Assembly: GCA_963796675.1 (NCBI GenBank) | Contig: CAWCMS010000013.1 | Span: forward strand, 558,001-622,000 | Direction of reading: 5' to 3' | Source of the DNA: CAWCDJ01 sp963796675 | GTDB lineage: Bacteria; Acidobacteriota; Terriglobia; Bryobacterales; Bryobacteraceae | DNA length: 64,000 nt | Part shown: positions 1-8,912 of the stretch, piece by piece | How the letters are laid out: every line of letters starts with the position of its first letter | How positions within the stretch are numbered: the first letter of the stretch is position 1 | Position numbers and translations under genes: made by a program | Notes under the pieces: generated by a model | Told to the model about the DNA's origin: nothing | Seen by the model: the letters and a program-made list of their open reading frames with translations, nothing else | Databases searched by the model: none

Positions 1-486
1 GCGCCGCAGGTCGGCGGCAGTGGCTTCGGAGATCGCCAGCAGCTGCCGCGAAACGTGAGCGGACCAGTAGAGGCAGAAATTCCAGAACGGCAGGTCGAAC
101 CAGCGGAAGTACTCGGGATGCCGCTTGTGCTGCAGGTCGTGGAAGACGGTAATCTGCGGACACGGGCAAAGCAGCGGCGCGGTGAAGCCGGGGTTCAGCA
201 TCACATCGAGCCTCAGACGCGAGGCAGCCAGCGGCAGCATCGTCTGCTCCCAAGCGAGCCGGGCAGGGCGCGAGACCGCGCGCACCGCCTGCGGCACCTG
301 CTCGAAGTTTGGCGCCGCCGGAACCAGTTCGCGATCCGTCTCGCGATTAGTGAAAACCAAATACCGATTGACCGGATCGATGGCGGCGAGCGCCACCAGC
401 AGGCTCCGCAGGTAGATTTCGGTTCCGCCCACACCCCCGGGAATCAAATAGAGGGCGTTGATGCCGATCCGCAACGGCGGCTGCAT
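1..486 (-). CDS. Glycosyltransferase family 4, N-terminal part (cut by window edge)
   Basis: The first 162 codons of a family-4 (GT-B) glycosyltransferase are visible; the 3' end lies outside the window. It opens with the family's N-terminal strand and glycine loop (RIGINALYLIPGGVGGTE), followed later by TVFHDLQHKRHPEYF and the LLAISEATAADL segment that normally precedes the nucleotide-sugar domain. The ATG at 486 lies directly behind the TGA of the upstream TPR membrane protein, so the two are probably translationally coupled. It is the last visible gene of a glycan-assembly operon. It likely transfers a nucleotide-activated sugar in the cytoplasm during polysaccharide synthesis. Donor and acceptor cannot be read from the sequence. 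Confidence 0.85.
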   Translation of the reverse strand, partial: MQPPLRIGINALYLIPGGVGGTEIYLRSLLVALAAIDPVNRYLVFTNRETDRELVPAAPNFEQVPQAVRAVSRPARLAWEQTMLPLAASRLRLDVMLNPGFTAPLLCPCPQITVFHDLQHKRHPEYFRWFDLPFWNFCLYWSAHVSRQLLAISEATAADLRR

Positions 487-487
487 G

Positions 488-2227
488 TCAGTGGCCGCCG
501 CGCAGCAGCAGTGTTTCGACCGAGGCGAGTTCCTGACGGGCGTCGTCGAGCGTAGGATCGAGCAGCAGCGCATGCTGGTAATCCGCCGCCGCCGCTGCCA
601 GCTCGTGGTTCTTGTAATGGATCTTGCCCCGGTAGTTGTAGATCATGGCGAACTTCGGGTCGATCTTCTCCGCCGTATTGAGCGCGTCGAGCGCATCCGG
701 CCAGCGCTGCTGTTCGGCATAGACCTTGGCGATCTGCGTGTAGACGTGCGCGGTGCGCTCCATGGCGGCGGCCTCCCGCAGTTTGGCCATGGCATCGTCG
801 TGGCGGTTCAAACCGTCGTAGGCCAGCGCCCAATCGATCAGCAGATTGTAAGTCGGAGTATCGAGCCTGGCGGTCTTTTCGAACTCCTCGATGGCGCGGT
901 CGAAGCGGTTTTCATCGAAGTAGGCGAACCCGAGTTGGAAATGAACGCGCCCTTTGCCGGGAGACTTCGTAGCGGTGTCTTCCCAGAGCGTGACGGCATC
1001 GCTCCAGACCGCGGCACGGGCGTATGTGGCTCCGGCCAGCACCAACACGATCACTGCGCAACCCGTGGCCAGCGCCTTCCGTTCCACCTTGATGCGGCTC
1101 AGAACGTCCACTACGATCAGCAGCAGCCCGGGCATCGCGAAGTACATGCGGCGTTCGGCGATCGGGTCGCGAATCGGCAGGATCGAAGACGTCGGCGCCA
1201 TCAGCACAAGAAACAGAAAGAAGCCGTAGCAGGCCAGCGGAAACCGCCGCCGGTAGTGCCAGGCCACCGCACAGAGCGCGAGCAGCACGGCCAGGCCCAC
1301 GATGCTGCCGTGATCGAGCAGGCTCTTCGAAATCGGGAAATCCCAATCCACGCGCTGGCCCGCGGGCAGGAAGAACAGGCGGAGGTAGACGAACAGCGCC
1401 CGGCACTCGGTGAAGAAGTACTGATACCAGGCGAGGTCCTTCATGCCGAAACCGGCGGTGGGCGCTGTCAGGATGAGCTTCCAGAAGAACGCGATTCCAG
1501 CGGCCGCGCCCAGCGCGATCGGCGCGTAGAGCTTCCAGTTGGCGCGGATGCCCTTGAGCGAAAAGCCCGGGTTCCACCAGAAATCGGTGAGCAGCAGGAC
1601 CGCGGGCAGCACGATCGTGTGTTCCTTAGAAAGCAGCGCGAGCCCGAAGAGCAACAGCACCGCCGCCACCACATTCCACGTGGCCGCCGCCTCGCGCCGG
1701 TAGAGGAACACGGTGAACGCGGCGAAGACGAACGTCACGCTGAGCGCTTCCGAGCGGCCCGCCAGATACGCCACAGCCTCAGTCTGCAGCGGGTGCAAGA
1801 GAAAGACTCCGGCCGCGAAGCCGGCGAGCACCGTGCGCCGCGAGGCTTCGGCGCCGCTCCATTCGAGAAGCCGGCGGATCATCAGGAACACCAGTCCGCT
1901 CGCCACGCAATGGATCATGACGTTGACCACGTGGTAGGAGTACGTGTCGTCGCCCGAAAGCCGGGCGTTGATCCAGTAGGTGAACATGAGGACCGGGCGG
2001 TTGCCGCGGATCCACGCTTTGAGCGGCGCGGCGAAGTGCGGGAGAGCGAACGGCAGGGTGGTGTCGTCGAACAGGAACGGTCCGCGTAGCGCGGGCGAAT
2101 AGGCCCAGAACGCCACGATCATCGCGCCCAGCGCTGCCGCTGCCCAAATCCACCAGGCATTGACGCCGCCGGCCATCGCAGGCGCCGCCGCTGTTTTCTT
2201 ACGGACCTCCGCCTTCTTACTTTTCAT
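488..2227 (-). CDS. TMTC-like multi-pass membrane glycosyltransferase with C-terminal TPR repeats
   Basis: A 579-residue protein with a short basic N-terminus, then about ten hydrophobic segments (roughly residues 25-420), then tandem tetratricopeptide repeats (roughly 425-570, e.g. FQLGFAYFDENRFDRAIEEF). The first extracytoplasmic loop carries the acidic FDDTTLPF motif and the loop RPVLMFTYWINARLSG, as in GT-C O-mannosyltransferase/TMTC-type proteins. Bacterial members are predicted to move a lipid-linked sugar onto an acceptor outside the membrane. The start overlaps the end of the DUF2304 gene by 11 bases. The neighbours are glycosyltransferases, which supports a role in surface glycan or protein glycosylation. 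The acceptor is unknown. Confidence 0.75.
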   Translation of the reverse strand: MKSKKAEVRKKTAAAPAMAGGVNAWWIWAAAALGAMIVAFWAYSPALRGPFLFDDTTLPFALPHFAAPLKAWIRGNRPVLMFTYWINARLSGDDTYSYHVVNVMIHCVASGLVFLMIRRLLEWSGAEASRRTVLAGFAAGVFLLHPLQTEAVAYLAGRSEALSVTFVFAAFTVFLYRREAAATWNVVAAVLLLFGLALLSKEHTIVLPAVLLLTDFWWNPGFSLKGIRANWKLYAPIALGAAAGIAFFWKLILTAPTAGFGMKDLAWYQYFFTECRALFVYLRLFFLPAGQRVDWDFPISKSLLDHGSIVGLAVLLALCAVAWHYRRRFPLACYGFFLFLVLMAPTSSILPIRDPIAERRMYFAMPGLLLIVVDVLSRIKVERKALATGCAVIVLVLAGATYARAAVWSDAVTLWEDTATKSPGKGRVHFQLGFAYFDENRFDRAIEEFEKTARLDTPTYNLLIDWALAYDGLNRHDDAMAKLREAAAMERTAHVYTQIAKVYAEQQRWPDALDALNTAEKIDPKFAMIYNYRGKIHYKNHELAAAAADYQHALLLDPTLDDARQELASVETLLLRGGH

Positions 2228-2570
2228 GGCCGTCCAGGTTCTTCAGGTGAAATTCGAGGATCGCCACGCGCTGCGCGAGCGCGATGTTGTCATCGCGCAG
2301 GGAAGAGATGATGAACGAAAAGCGGAGAAACATGATCAGGAAAATGCTGCCGGCAATCAGGAAGAGCGTAAGCGGGGTATCGGGAATGCCGAAGCGGCGC
2401 GTAATGAAATCGAGCACCGGCCGCGAGCGCGAAAGCAGCAGCATGGCCACCGAGGCCAGCAGCCAGCTCACCGAATACTCCACGCGAATGTGCGCGCGCC
2501 GCACCGAAATCAGCACCAGCACCAGCAGGACGATGCTCAAAATCGTGGTTATATGCAAGAGGCTCTGCAT
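2217..2570 (-). CDS. DUF2304 family small membrane protein
   Basis: 117 residues with three hydrophobic helices (about 5-21, 33-46 and 66-90) and a short coiled C-terminus (IISSLRDDNIALAQRVAILE). Length, helix pattern and position directly behind a dolichyl-phosphate-mannose-synthase-like GT2 gene match DUF2304. That family commonly pairs with polyprenyl-phosphate glycosyltransferases and may anchor or assist them. The ATG at 2570 directly follows the stop of the GT2 gene. No catalytic motif is visible and the biochemical role is not established. Confidence 0.75.
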   Translation of the reverse strand: MQSLLHITTILSIVLLVLVLISVRRAHIRVEYSVSWLLASVAMLLLSRSRPVLDFITRRFGIPDTPLTLFLIAGSIFLIMFLRFSFIISSLRDDNIALAQRVAILEFHLKNLDGHEK

Positions 2571-3317
2571 TTATCCTCCGGCGCCGGACCCCCGGCGGGA
2601 CCGGCGATCGAACTTCAATACATTGACGAACACCCCGAGCAGCACGTGGGCAATGTAGTAGAACGACTTGATGGTGGTAATGGACGACCGCCCGGCGGTG
2701 CGCGCCCGCATCTTGCAGGGCACCTCATCGAAGCGGAATTGTTTGCGCTGTAGTACCACCAGCGCTTCGATTTCGGGGTATTCCAGCGGGAAGCTACGCG
2801 CGAACAGCGCCAGCGCGCTATGGTTCACGCCGACGAAGCCCGAGGTGGGATCCTGCACCGTGCGGCCCAGAATCGGCCGCAGCACCAGGCGAAAGAACCG
2901 GATGCCGAGCGAGCGGGCCATGCTGTTTTCAAATCCGGCATTTCCCGAAAAACGCGAGCCGATCACCATCTCGCAGCCCGACTGCTTCAAGCGCTCGAAG
3001 ATGCGCGGGATGTCGCGTGCGTCGTGCTGCCCGTCGCCATCCACGCGGATCACGTAGCCGAACCCGAGTTCGTGCGCCAGTTTGTAGCCCGCCTGCACGC
3101 AGCCGCCGAGGCCGAGGTGATGCGGCAGGGCCAGCACGTCGGCTCCGGCCCGTCGTGCGGCCCGAATGGTGCCGTCGACCGAGCAATCGTCGATTACCAG
3201 GACCGGAGCGCCGGGCACGTATTGGTTCACCGCGCGCACCACGTCCCCGATCGCGCCCTCTTCATTGAGGGCAGGGACGATGATCAACAAAGAATCGGGA
3301 CCTGAAGGGCGGGTCAA
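2571..3317 (-). CDS. Polyprenyl-phosphate glycosyltransferase, GT2 (DPM synthase-like)
   Basis: 248 residues of GT-A fold: N-terminal SLLIIVPALNEEGAIGDVV, the DDCSVDGT loop, then VIRVDGDGQHDARDIPRI with the DGDGQH metal-binding motif, and PTSGFVGVNHSAL before the amphipathic C-terminal helix. These are hallmarks of dolichyl/undecaprenyl-phosphate hexose synthases, which make a lipid-linked sugar donor at the inner face of the membrane. The frame stays open further upstream, but homology begins here. The likely start is the TTG at 3317, overlapping the TGA of the upstream GT2 gene. The product would supply donor for the TMTC-like enzyme two genes downstream. Confidence 0.85.
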   Translation of the reverse strand: MTRPSGPDSLLIIVPALNEEGAIGDVVRAVNQYVPGAPVLVIDDCSVDGTIRAARRAGADVLALPHHLGLGGCVQAGYKLAHELGFGYVIRVDGDGQHDARDIPRIFERLKQSGCEMVIGSRFSGNAGFENSMARSLGIRFFRLVLRPILGRTVQDPTSGFVGVNHSALALFARSFPLEYPEIEALVVLQRKQFRFDEVPCKMRARTAGRSSITTIKSFYYIAHVLLGVFVNVLKFDRRSRRGSGAGG

Positions 3318-4324
3318 TGGGCAGCCAGCCTCCTTACGCTGATGGAGTGGCCCCGCAGCAGGTGCCGGAAGACCGCGGGAGTGATCCGGGCGCCGGCGCG
3401 AATGGCACGCCGCTCGCGCCAGAGCCGCGGCAGGCTGGCCGCCAGCGCGGCGTGGGCTTTCAAAACGTACCAGAACATCTTCGGCCCCGCATTGCCCTCG
3501 GCCCGGAAGCGTGCCGCGCTGCCGCGCCCCTGGAGCAGATAGCGGAAGTGCCAGCCGTAGCGGGCCGCCGTGACCAGCGGCGCGGCCGGCAGCATCCCCG
3601 CCGGAAAGTTCTTCACCAGCACGAAGAGCCGGTTGCGCTCCACGTAGTAGGCCTTGAGCCCCGACGCCGGGCCGGCGGAGTGCGAGTAGTGGTGCTCCAC
3701 CACGGCCTCCGGAGCGTAGAGGCATTTCCAGCCGGCCCAGCGTGCGCGCAGCCCCAGGTCCGTGTCTTCGCAGTAGAGAAAGAAGAAATCGTCGAAGCCG
3801 CCGACTTGTTCCAGCATGGCGCGGCGATAGAGCGCCGCCGATCCGCTGGGAAAGAGCACCTCTTCGGGCACCGGAAAATCCGCGGGTGGACGGCCGTGGC
3901 CGCGCTGCCTGCTGCTGCCGTCGCGCGCGATCAGCATGCCCGCCGAATCTAGGCGCTCTTCACCGAAGAACCGGACCTGCGAGGCCGCCATGCCCGCATC
4001 CGGCCGGTTTTCGAGCGCGCAGACGAGAGCGTCGAGCCAGCGCGGGTGCGCTACCGCATCGTCATTCAGCGTGGCGACGTAAGGAGAATGGGAGGTTCGG
4101 ATTCCCTGGTTGACGGCAGCACCGAACCCGGCGTTGCGGCCATTTTCGAGGATTCGCGCGCCCACCGCGGTGCCATTGCGCCGCGCCAGGCCTTGGCCGC
4201 TGTTATCGACGACAACGATTTCGAAATCGCGCCGCGTCTGCCGCCCGAGGGATTCCACGCACTCCCGAAGTCTCGAATCCGCAGCCAGGGTGGGGATCAC
4301 CACCGTTACGAGGAAATCAGGCAA
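3314..4324 (-). CDS. Glycosyltransferase family 2 (rhamnosyltransferase-like)
   Basis: 336 residues. The N-terminus VTVVIPTLAADSRLRECVES is the GT-A first strand. The DxD-type motif is in YVATLNDDAVAHPRWLDALV, and the acceptor-side motif FFLYCEDTDLGLRARWAGW with the ED(T/V)DL signature is typical of rhamnosyl-type GT2 enzymes of the WcaA/RfbF kind. A C-terminal amphipathic region (about 250-336) probably contacts the membrane. It heads the four downstream glycan genes on the minus strand, 39 bases after the zinc-ribbon gene. It probably extends a glycan chain. Sugar specificity cannot be assigned. Confidence 0.85.
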   Translation of the reverse strand: MPDFLVTVVIPTLAADSRLRECVESLGRQTRRDFEIVVVDNSGQGLARRNGTAVGARILENGRNAGFGAAVNQGIRTSHSPYVATLNDDAVAHPRWLDALVCALENRPDAGMAASQVRFFGEERLDSAGMLIARDGSSRQRGHGRPPADFPVPEEVLFPSGSAALYRRAMLEQVGGFDDFFFLYCEDTDLGLRARWAGWKCLYAPEAVVEHHYSHSAGPASGLKAYYVERNRLFVLVKNFPAGMLPAAPLVTAARYGWHFRYLLQGRGSAARFRAEGNAGPKMFWYVLKAHAALAASLPRLWRERRAIRAGARITPAVFRHLLRGHSISVRRLAAH

Positions 4325-4363
4325 ACCACGATTTTACCTTGTAGGGTGGCGCGGCGCGCGGCC

Positions 4364-4855
4364 TTACGGTTTCTTGAAAAGTCTGTCGAATGCGTTGCGC
4401 GCGTCTTCGGGGTTACGCGGCGCCGGAGGACCCGCCGGTGTCGACGCTTGTACCGCGGCCGTTCCGGCGGCCGTGCCATCGCGCGCCACCGTAACACGCG
4501 GGGAAAACAGCGTGCACTGATTCGCCTTATCCTTCACCGCGATCCGGACCGGAATCGGCTTCAGGCATTGAAATCGAGTGGAGGGCTCGAAGTGGGTGCA
4601 TTGTTTACAACAGTGCAGCTCGGCATTGCACTTCGGGCAGTTGGTGCTGAAGTCGATGCCCTGAGGCAAGGTGGTTGAACAATTAAAACAACGGGATGCG
4701 GCTACGTGTTGAACGAGACGCGGCAAGCGGGGGCCGGTCACGTCAACGGGAGGCCGCGGGCCTTGAGGCTTCGGGCGGTCCTCGCCGCGATACCCTTTGG
4801 CATCACGGTCCGAGTCCATGTACCCGTGTTGTCTGTACTTGCGATCGCTGTCCAT
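4364..4855 (-). CDS. Hypothetical protein with central zinc-ribbon-like cysteines
   Basis: 163 residues. The N-terminus (1-45) is polar and proline/arginine-rich. The centre (about 53-98) carries nine cysteines, including CFNCSTTLPQG, CPKCNAELHCCKQCTHF and FQCLKPIPVRI, an arrangement expected of one or two structural zinc sites. The C-terminus is alanine/proline-rich and ends RNAFDRLFKKP. I do not recognise a named family; similar short Cys-rich proteins occur in acidobacterial genomes. It lies just upstream of the glycosyltransferase operon and could be transcribed with it. Function unknown. Confidence 0.65.
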   Translation of the reverse strand: MDSDRKYRQHGYMDSDRDAKGYRGEDRPKPQGPRPPVDVTGPRLPRLVQHVAASRCFNCSTTLPQGIDFSTNCPKCNAELHCCKQCTHFEPSTRFQCLKPIPVRIAVKDKANQCTLFSPRVTVARDGTAAGTAAVQASTPAGPPAPRNPEDARNAFDRLFKKP

Positions 4856-5118
4856 GGGGAGGTTGCTCCGTAAATTGCGGGACGAAAGACCTTATCTGAA
4901 AAATCCGACTAAGAATCTAAAGCGCGTCTTATTTTCCGGCTGGCGTATCCCAAGAGTAACCGAACGGGAGACCGGACTCACCGGGATCGACATGGGGCAA
5001 ACCGGAAGGACACCGCGGGACTGCCGAAACAGGAATGATCGGCCCCCACCACTGCAAATACATATTTACCACGGAATGCATTCCGGTTGCATCCCCCGTT
5101 TTACGGGGATTGTAAAAG

Positions 5119-7671
5119 CTAGGCGACGGTGCTCCATTTCAACAGGCTGGTGCAAGGGCGGGTCAGGGGGTCGTCGAAATGGTTCGGGCTGACGCGCAGC
5201 GCATACCCGAGGCGGCCGGTTCGCTCCGGCAACAGGTCGCGGCCGAATACCGCCACCGAGCCGTTCTGCTCCACCGACGGAAGCACCATGACTTCGGTCT
5301 CTTCCAAATGGCCGTTGCTATCGATGCGGCCCATCACCAGTTCCACGCGAACATCCTCGGGCGACAAACCCGCCAGATCGACAGCCGCCCTCACGGGGAC
5401 GGGCAAGCCGCTCAATACCGAGGCGGAGAGCCCGGGCCCGCTCTCCACAAATCGCACGCGGTCCCACACGTCGCGGATTCTCGAAGTCCACGCGGCCTTC
5501 TCGTGGATGGGGGCGTAGTTGCCCTGCTGCACCCGCAGGTGCTGACAGTGCGCGGGCTCATAAAGCTCCGTCATGTACTCCCGCACCATGCGGCGGCAAT
5601 CGAAATTGGGACTGATATAGGTGAGCGACTGCTTCATGCGCCGCACCCATTCGCGGGGCGTCTGCTCGCGCCGCTCGTAGAACATCGGAACGATTTCGTT
5701 CTCGAGCAGATAGTAAATGGCGCTGGCGTGCAGCGGGTCCTGGTCTTCGGAGTAGGGCTCGCGGTCGCCGATGGCCCAACCGCCGAGGCGCTCGTACGCC
5801 TCGTCGAACCAGCCGTCGAGGATACTCAGGTTCAGCACGCCGTTGATCGCGGCCTTCATGCCGCTGGTGCCGCAGGCCTCTTCTCCGCGCCGTGGATTGT
5901 TGAGCCAGAGATCCACGCCCTGCACCATCTCGCGGCCGACTTTCATGTCGTAGTCTTCCACGAAGACCACGTGCTTCCACAGATCGGGGTCGCGCGAGAA
6001 GCCCACTACCTCGCGAATGAAGGTCTTGCCGGGCTGATCTTTCGGATGCGCCTTGCCGGCGATGACCAACTGCACCGGCATGTCTTTGTTCAGCAGGATG
6101 CGCTTGAGCCGCTCCACGTCGCGGAACAGCAGGGTGGCGCGCTTGTAGGTGGCGAAGCGTCGCGCGAACCCGATGGTGAACGCATTGGGGTCGAGCACGT
6201 CCCCCGCGCGGCGGATCTCTCCGGCCGACGCCTGGCGGCGGACTGCCGCGGCATGCTGCCGGCTGCGCACGAAGTTCACCAGCCGGCGTTTGCGGCGGCG
6301 GTGCGTTTCGAGCAGCTCTTCATCGGGGATGTCTTTCACCTGCTCCCAGATGGCGGGCTCGTTGAAGCGCTCGCGCCAGTCCGGCTGCAGATACTGATCG
6401 TAGAGCGAGGCCAGGTCGCCGTTCAGCCAGCTCGGCAGATGGACGCCGTTCGTGATCGACGTAACCGGCACTTCCCAGACCGGCAGCTTGGGCCACAGGT
6501 CGTGGAACATCTCCTGCGAGACCTGCCGGTGCAGGCGGCTCACGGCATTGCGGTAGGCGGCCGTGTTCAGCGCCAGCACCGCCATCGAGAAACGCTCGTC
6601 GCGGTCATAGCAGTTGCGGCGGCCGAGCGCCATGAGCTGCTGGAAATCGATCCCCACCTCGGCGCAATACTCGGAGAAATAGTGGTACATCAGGCCGGGG
6701 TCGAACAGGTCGATTCCGGCCGGTACGGGCGTGTGGGTCGTGAAAACGTTGCTGGCGCGCGAGGCCTCGAGCGCCTCTTCGAAGCTCAGCCCGCGGTCGC
6801 GCATCAGCAGGCGGATCTGCTCCAGCGCCAGAAAGGCCGAGTGGCCCTCATTCATGTGGAAGACGGTGGGGCTCAGGCCCATCGCCTTGAGGGCGCGCAT
6901 GCCCCCGATCCCCAGCACGATCTCCTGCCGGATGCGCGTGTCATTATCGCCGCCATAAAGCGAATCGGTGATGTCGCGATCCTGCGGCAGCACGTTCTCC
7001 GGAATGTTGGTGTCGAGCAGGTAGAGCGAAATGCGTCCGACCTCGAGCTTCCACACCTGAATGAAAACATTGCCGGTTGGCAGCTTGACCGAGACTTTGA
7101 GGTCCTGCCCCGTGGCATCTTCCACCGGCTTGAGAGGCAGCGTGTAGAAGTCGTTCATCGGATAGCGCTCCTGCTGCCATCCGTCGGGGTTCAGCATCTG
7201 GCGGAAATAGCCCTGCTGGTAGAGCAGCCCAAAGCCGATCAGCGGGTAGTCCTGGTCGCTGGCCGATTTGAGGTGGTCGCCGGAGAGAATGCCCAGGCCG
7301 CCGGAATACACCGGAAGACACTCGGTGAGACCGTACTCAGCGGAAAAATAAGCGATGAGCTTGCCATCGGCGGATGGGGCCGGCTTCCGCACGCGCGCGT
7401 CGAACGCGTCACAGGCCATGCGGTAAAGCGAGAGATAGCGGGGGTCCGAAGCGGCGCGCTGCAGGGCCGATTGCGATACCCGCCCGAGCATCAGCACGGG
7501 GTTATATCCGGATTCCCTCCACAGGGCGGGATCCAGACGTCGGAACAATGCCCGAACTATGGGTTCCCACGCCCATACGATGTTATACGCGAGCTCGCTG
7601 AGGCGAGAGAGAGAATCGGGCAGGGTAGGCCGCACCAGAAACTCGCGGATGGGTTGGATGTAAAAGGGCAT
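5119..7671 (-). CDS. glgP: Alpha-glucan phosphorylase (GT35, DUF3417-containing type)
   Basis: 850 residues, the length of the archaeal/Thermotoga-type glycogen phosphorylase. The N-terminal ~100 residues match the DUF3417 cap (LSELAYNIVWAWEP). AYFSAEYGLTECLPVYSGGLGILSGDH follows, the glucan-phosphorylase signature for this type. The pyridoxal-phosphate lysine sits in CGTSGMKAAINGVLN at about residue 606. It releases glucose-1-phosphate from glycogen or maltodextrin in the cytoplasm. The gene stands alone; glgA lies 50 kb away on the same strand. About 100 bp separate it from the divergent transglycosylase gene. The long open frame antisense to it is a GC-skew shadow. Confidence 0.95.
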   Translation of the reverse strand: MPFYIQPIREFLVRPTLPDSLSRLSELAYNIVWAWEPIVRALFRRLDPALWRESGYNPVLMLGRVSQSALQRAASDPRYLSLYRMACDAFDARVRKPAPSADGKLIAYFSAEYGLTECLPVYSGGLGILSGDHLKSASDQDYPLIGFGLLYQQGYFRQMLNPDGWQQERYPMNDFYTLPLKPVEDATGQDLKVSVKLPTGNVFIQVWKLEVGRISLYLLDTNIPENVLPQDRDITDSLYGGDNDTRIRQEIVLGIGGMRALKAMGLSPTVFHMNEGHSAFLALEQIRLLMRDRGLSFEEALEASRASNVFTTHTPVPAGIDLFDPGLMYHYFSEYCAEVGIDFQQLMALGRRNCYDRDERFSMAVLALNTAAYRNAVSRLHRQVSQEMFHDLWPKLPVWEVPVTSITNGVHLPSWLNGDLASLYDQYLQPDWRERFNEPAIWEQVKDIPDEELLETHRRRKRRLVNFVRSRQHAAAVRRQASAGEIRRAGDVLDPNAFTIGFARRFATYKRATLLFRDVERLKRILLNKDMPVQLVIAGKAHPKDQPGKTFIREVVGFSRDPDLWKHVVFVEDYDMKVGREMVQGVDLWLNNPRRGEEACGTSGMKAAINGVLNLSILDGWFDEAYERLGGWAIGDREPYSEDQDPLHASAIYYLLENEIVPMFYERREQTPREWVRRMKQSLTYISPNFDCRRMVREYMTELYEPAHCQHLRVQQGNYAPIHEKAAWTSRIRDVWDRVRFVESGPGLSASVLSGLPVPVRAAVDLAGLSPEDVRVELVMGRIDSNGHLEETEVMVLPSVEQNGSVAVFGRDLLPERTGRLGYALRVSPNHFDDPLTRPCTSLLKWSTVA

Positions 7672-7771
7672 AACAACAGTGGTGCTGTACTTTCCAAGAT
7701 AACAAATCGACCGGAATCGCTATGCACTGCACGGTACCGGCCTGGTTTGCGTCAAAATCGTTATAGGCTCC

Positions 7772-8401
7772 ATGCGTGTTCTAGTACTTTTCCTGACCGC
7801 ATCCCTTGGATGCGCTTCGGCGGGGGAATTCGCCGTGTTTTCAAGCGGCTCCCGCCTGCATGCCGATCGTCATGAAACCATGGCGGGACGGGTGCGGCTC
7901 TATTCGGGAAGCGGCTATATCGAAGTGGAAGCCTCGAAGATTCAAGCATTTGAGCCAGATGGTGCGGTTCCGCCGTCCGCTCCGCCCAAGGTGACTGCCC
8001 CGGCGCCCCACGCTGCTCCGGTTAACCCGGAACGGCTGGCGGACGCTGCGGCCGATCGTTACGGCCTGCCGCGGGCGCTGGTTCGCAGCGTCATTTCGGC
8101 CGAGTCCCGATTTCAGCCGAAGGCAGTCTCCCCGAAGGGCGCCGTCGGCCTGATGCAGTTGATGCCGGATACCGCACAGTCGCTTGGGGTGAATCCTTAC
8201 GATCCGGCGCAAAACGTCGATGCCGGTACCCGCTATCTGCGCGCGCTGCTCGAAAAGTACCATGGTCTTCTCTGGCATGCCCTGGCCGCCTATAACGCTG
8301 GTCCCGGGGCGGTCCAGAAATATAACGGCATCCCCCCGTATCGCGAGACGGTCGATTACGTGAAGCGCATCGACCGCGACTTCAAGAAAGCCGGCGATTA
8401 G
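7772..8401 (+). CDS. Lytic transglycosylase, SLT domain
   Basis: 209 residues. Residues 1-18 form a signal peptide (MRVLVLFLTASLGCASAGEF), possibly lipidated at Cys14. A short region at about 20-60 resembles the linker found in acidobacterial transglycosylases. The SLT/goose-lysozyme domain spans about 88-205: catalytic Glu111 in VISAESRF, then GAVGLMQLMPDTA, and AAYNAGPGAVQKY. It cleaves the MurNAc-GlcNAc bond of peptidoglycan to leave 1,6-anhydro ends in the periplasm. It is transcribed divergently from glgP. Its stop codon overlaps the end of the convergent ahpD gene. Confidence 0.92.
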   Translation: MRVLVLFLTASLGCASAGEFAVFSSGSRLHADRHETMAGRVRLYSGSGYIEVEASKIQAFEPDGAVPPSAPPKVTAPAPHAAPVNPERLADAAADRYGLPRALVRSVISAESRFQPKAVSPKGAVGLMQLMPDTAQSLGVNPYDPAQNVDAGTRYLRALLEKYHGLLWHALAAYNAGPGAVQKYNGIPPYRETVDYVKRIDRDFKKAGD

Positions 8402-8910
8402 GTCAAAACCGCGCCCAGCGCGTGGATGGTCGAAGCGATTCGCACGGCTGCCAGGATCGTCTCTTCCGAGACTCCCTTTTCGCGCAGCACTTTCTCGTGA
8501 GCGTCTACGCAAACGCCGCATCCGTTGATGGCGGAAACGGCCAGGCACCACAGCTCGAAATCCACGGGATCGCTGCCGTGGGTCCGGATGACCTGCATGC
8601 GCAGGCGCGCCGGCATGGTGCCGTACTTCTCGTTGCTGCTGAGGTGGCGGAAGCGGTAGTAGATGTTGTTCATCCCCATCACCGCGGCCGCGGCCTTGGC
8701 CGCCAGGAGCGCCGGTTCGTTCAGATGGCGCGCGGCCTCAGTCAGGATGGCATCCAGCAGCACCGGGTTGCGAACCGCCAGCGCGGAGCACACTGCGGTG
8801 CCCCACGCCTGCTGTTCGGTCAATTCGGTCTGTCGAAGGACGCTGCCCAGGTTCAGCTTCAGATCCCTGGCGTAATCCGGGCAGCGCTCCAGTAGTTGTT
8901 CGAGTTCCAC
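8398..8910 (-). CDS. ahpD: Alkyl hydroperoxide reductase AhpD (carboxymuconolactone decarboxylase fold)
   Basis: 170 residues from a GTG start two bases after the ahpC stop; an open frame upstream is only ahpC read in another phase. The redox centre is Cys131-Gly-Val-Cys134 followed by His138 in INGCGVCVDAHEKVL, the AhpD signature. AhpD reduces oxidised AhpC, in the known mycobacterial system through lipoylated partners. It is the last gene of perR-phhB-ahpC-ahpD, so peroxide control by PerR is expected. The 3' end meets the convergent transglycosylase gene. Confidence 0.95.
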   Translation of the reverse strand: MELEQLLERCPDYARDLKLNLGSVLRQTELTEQQAWGTAVCSALAVRNPVLLDAILTEAARHLNEPALLAAKAAAAVMGMNNIYYRFRHLSSNEKYGTMPARLRMQVIRTHGSDPVDFELWCLAVSAINGCGVCVDAHEKVLREKGVSEETILAAVRIASTIHALGAVLT

Positions 8911-8912
8911 GG

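Noticed and set aside
458..2089. 543-codon open frame on the plus strand
   Set aside because: Mirror of the TMTC-like gene, rich in Arg/Gln/His, without membrane helices or domains.
5179..7875. 898-codon open frame on the plus strand
   Set aside because: It is antisense to glgP, has low-complexity His/Arg/Gln composition and no motif; it arises from codon bias in GC-rich DNA.
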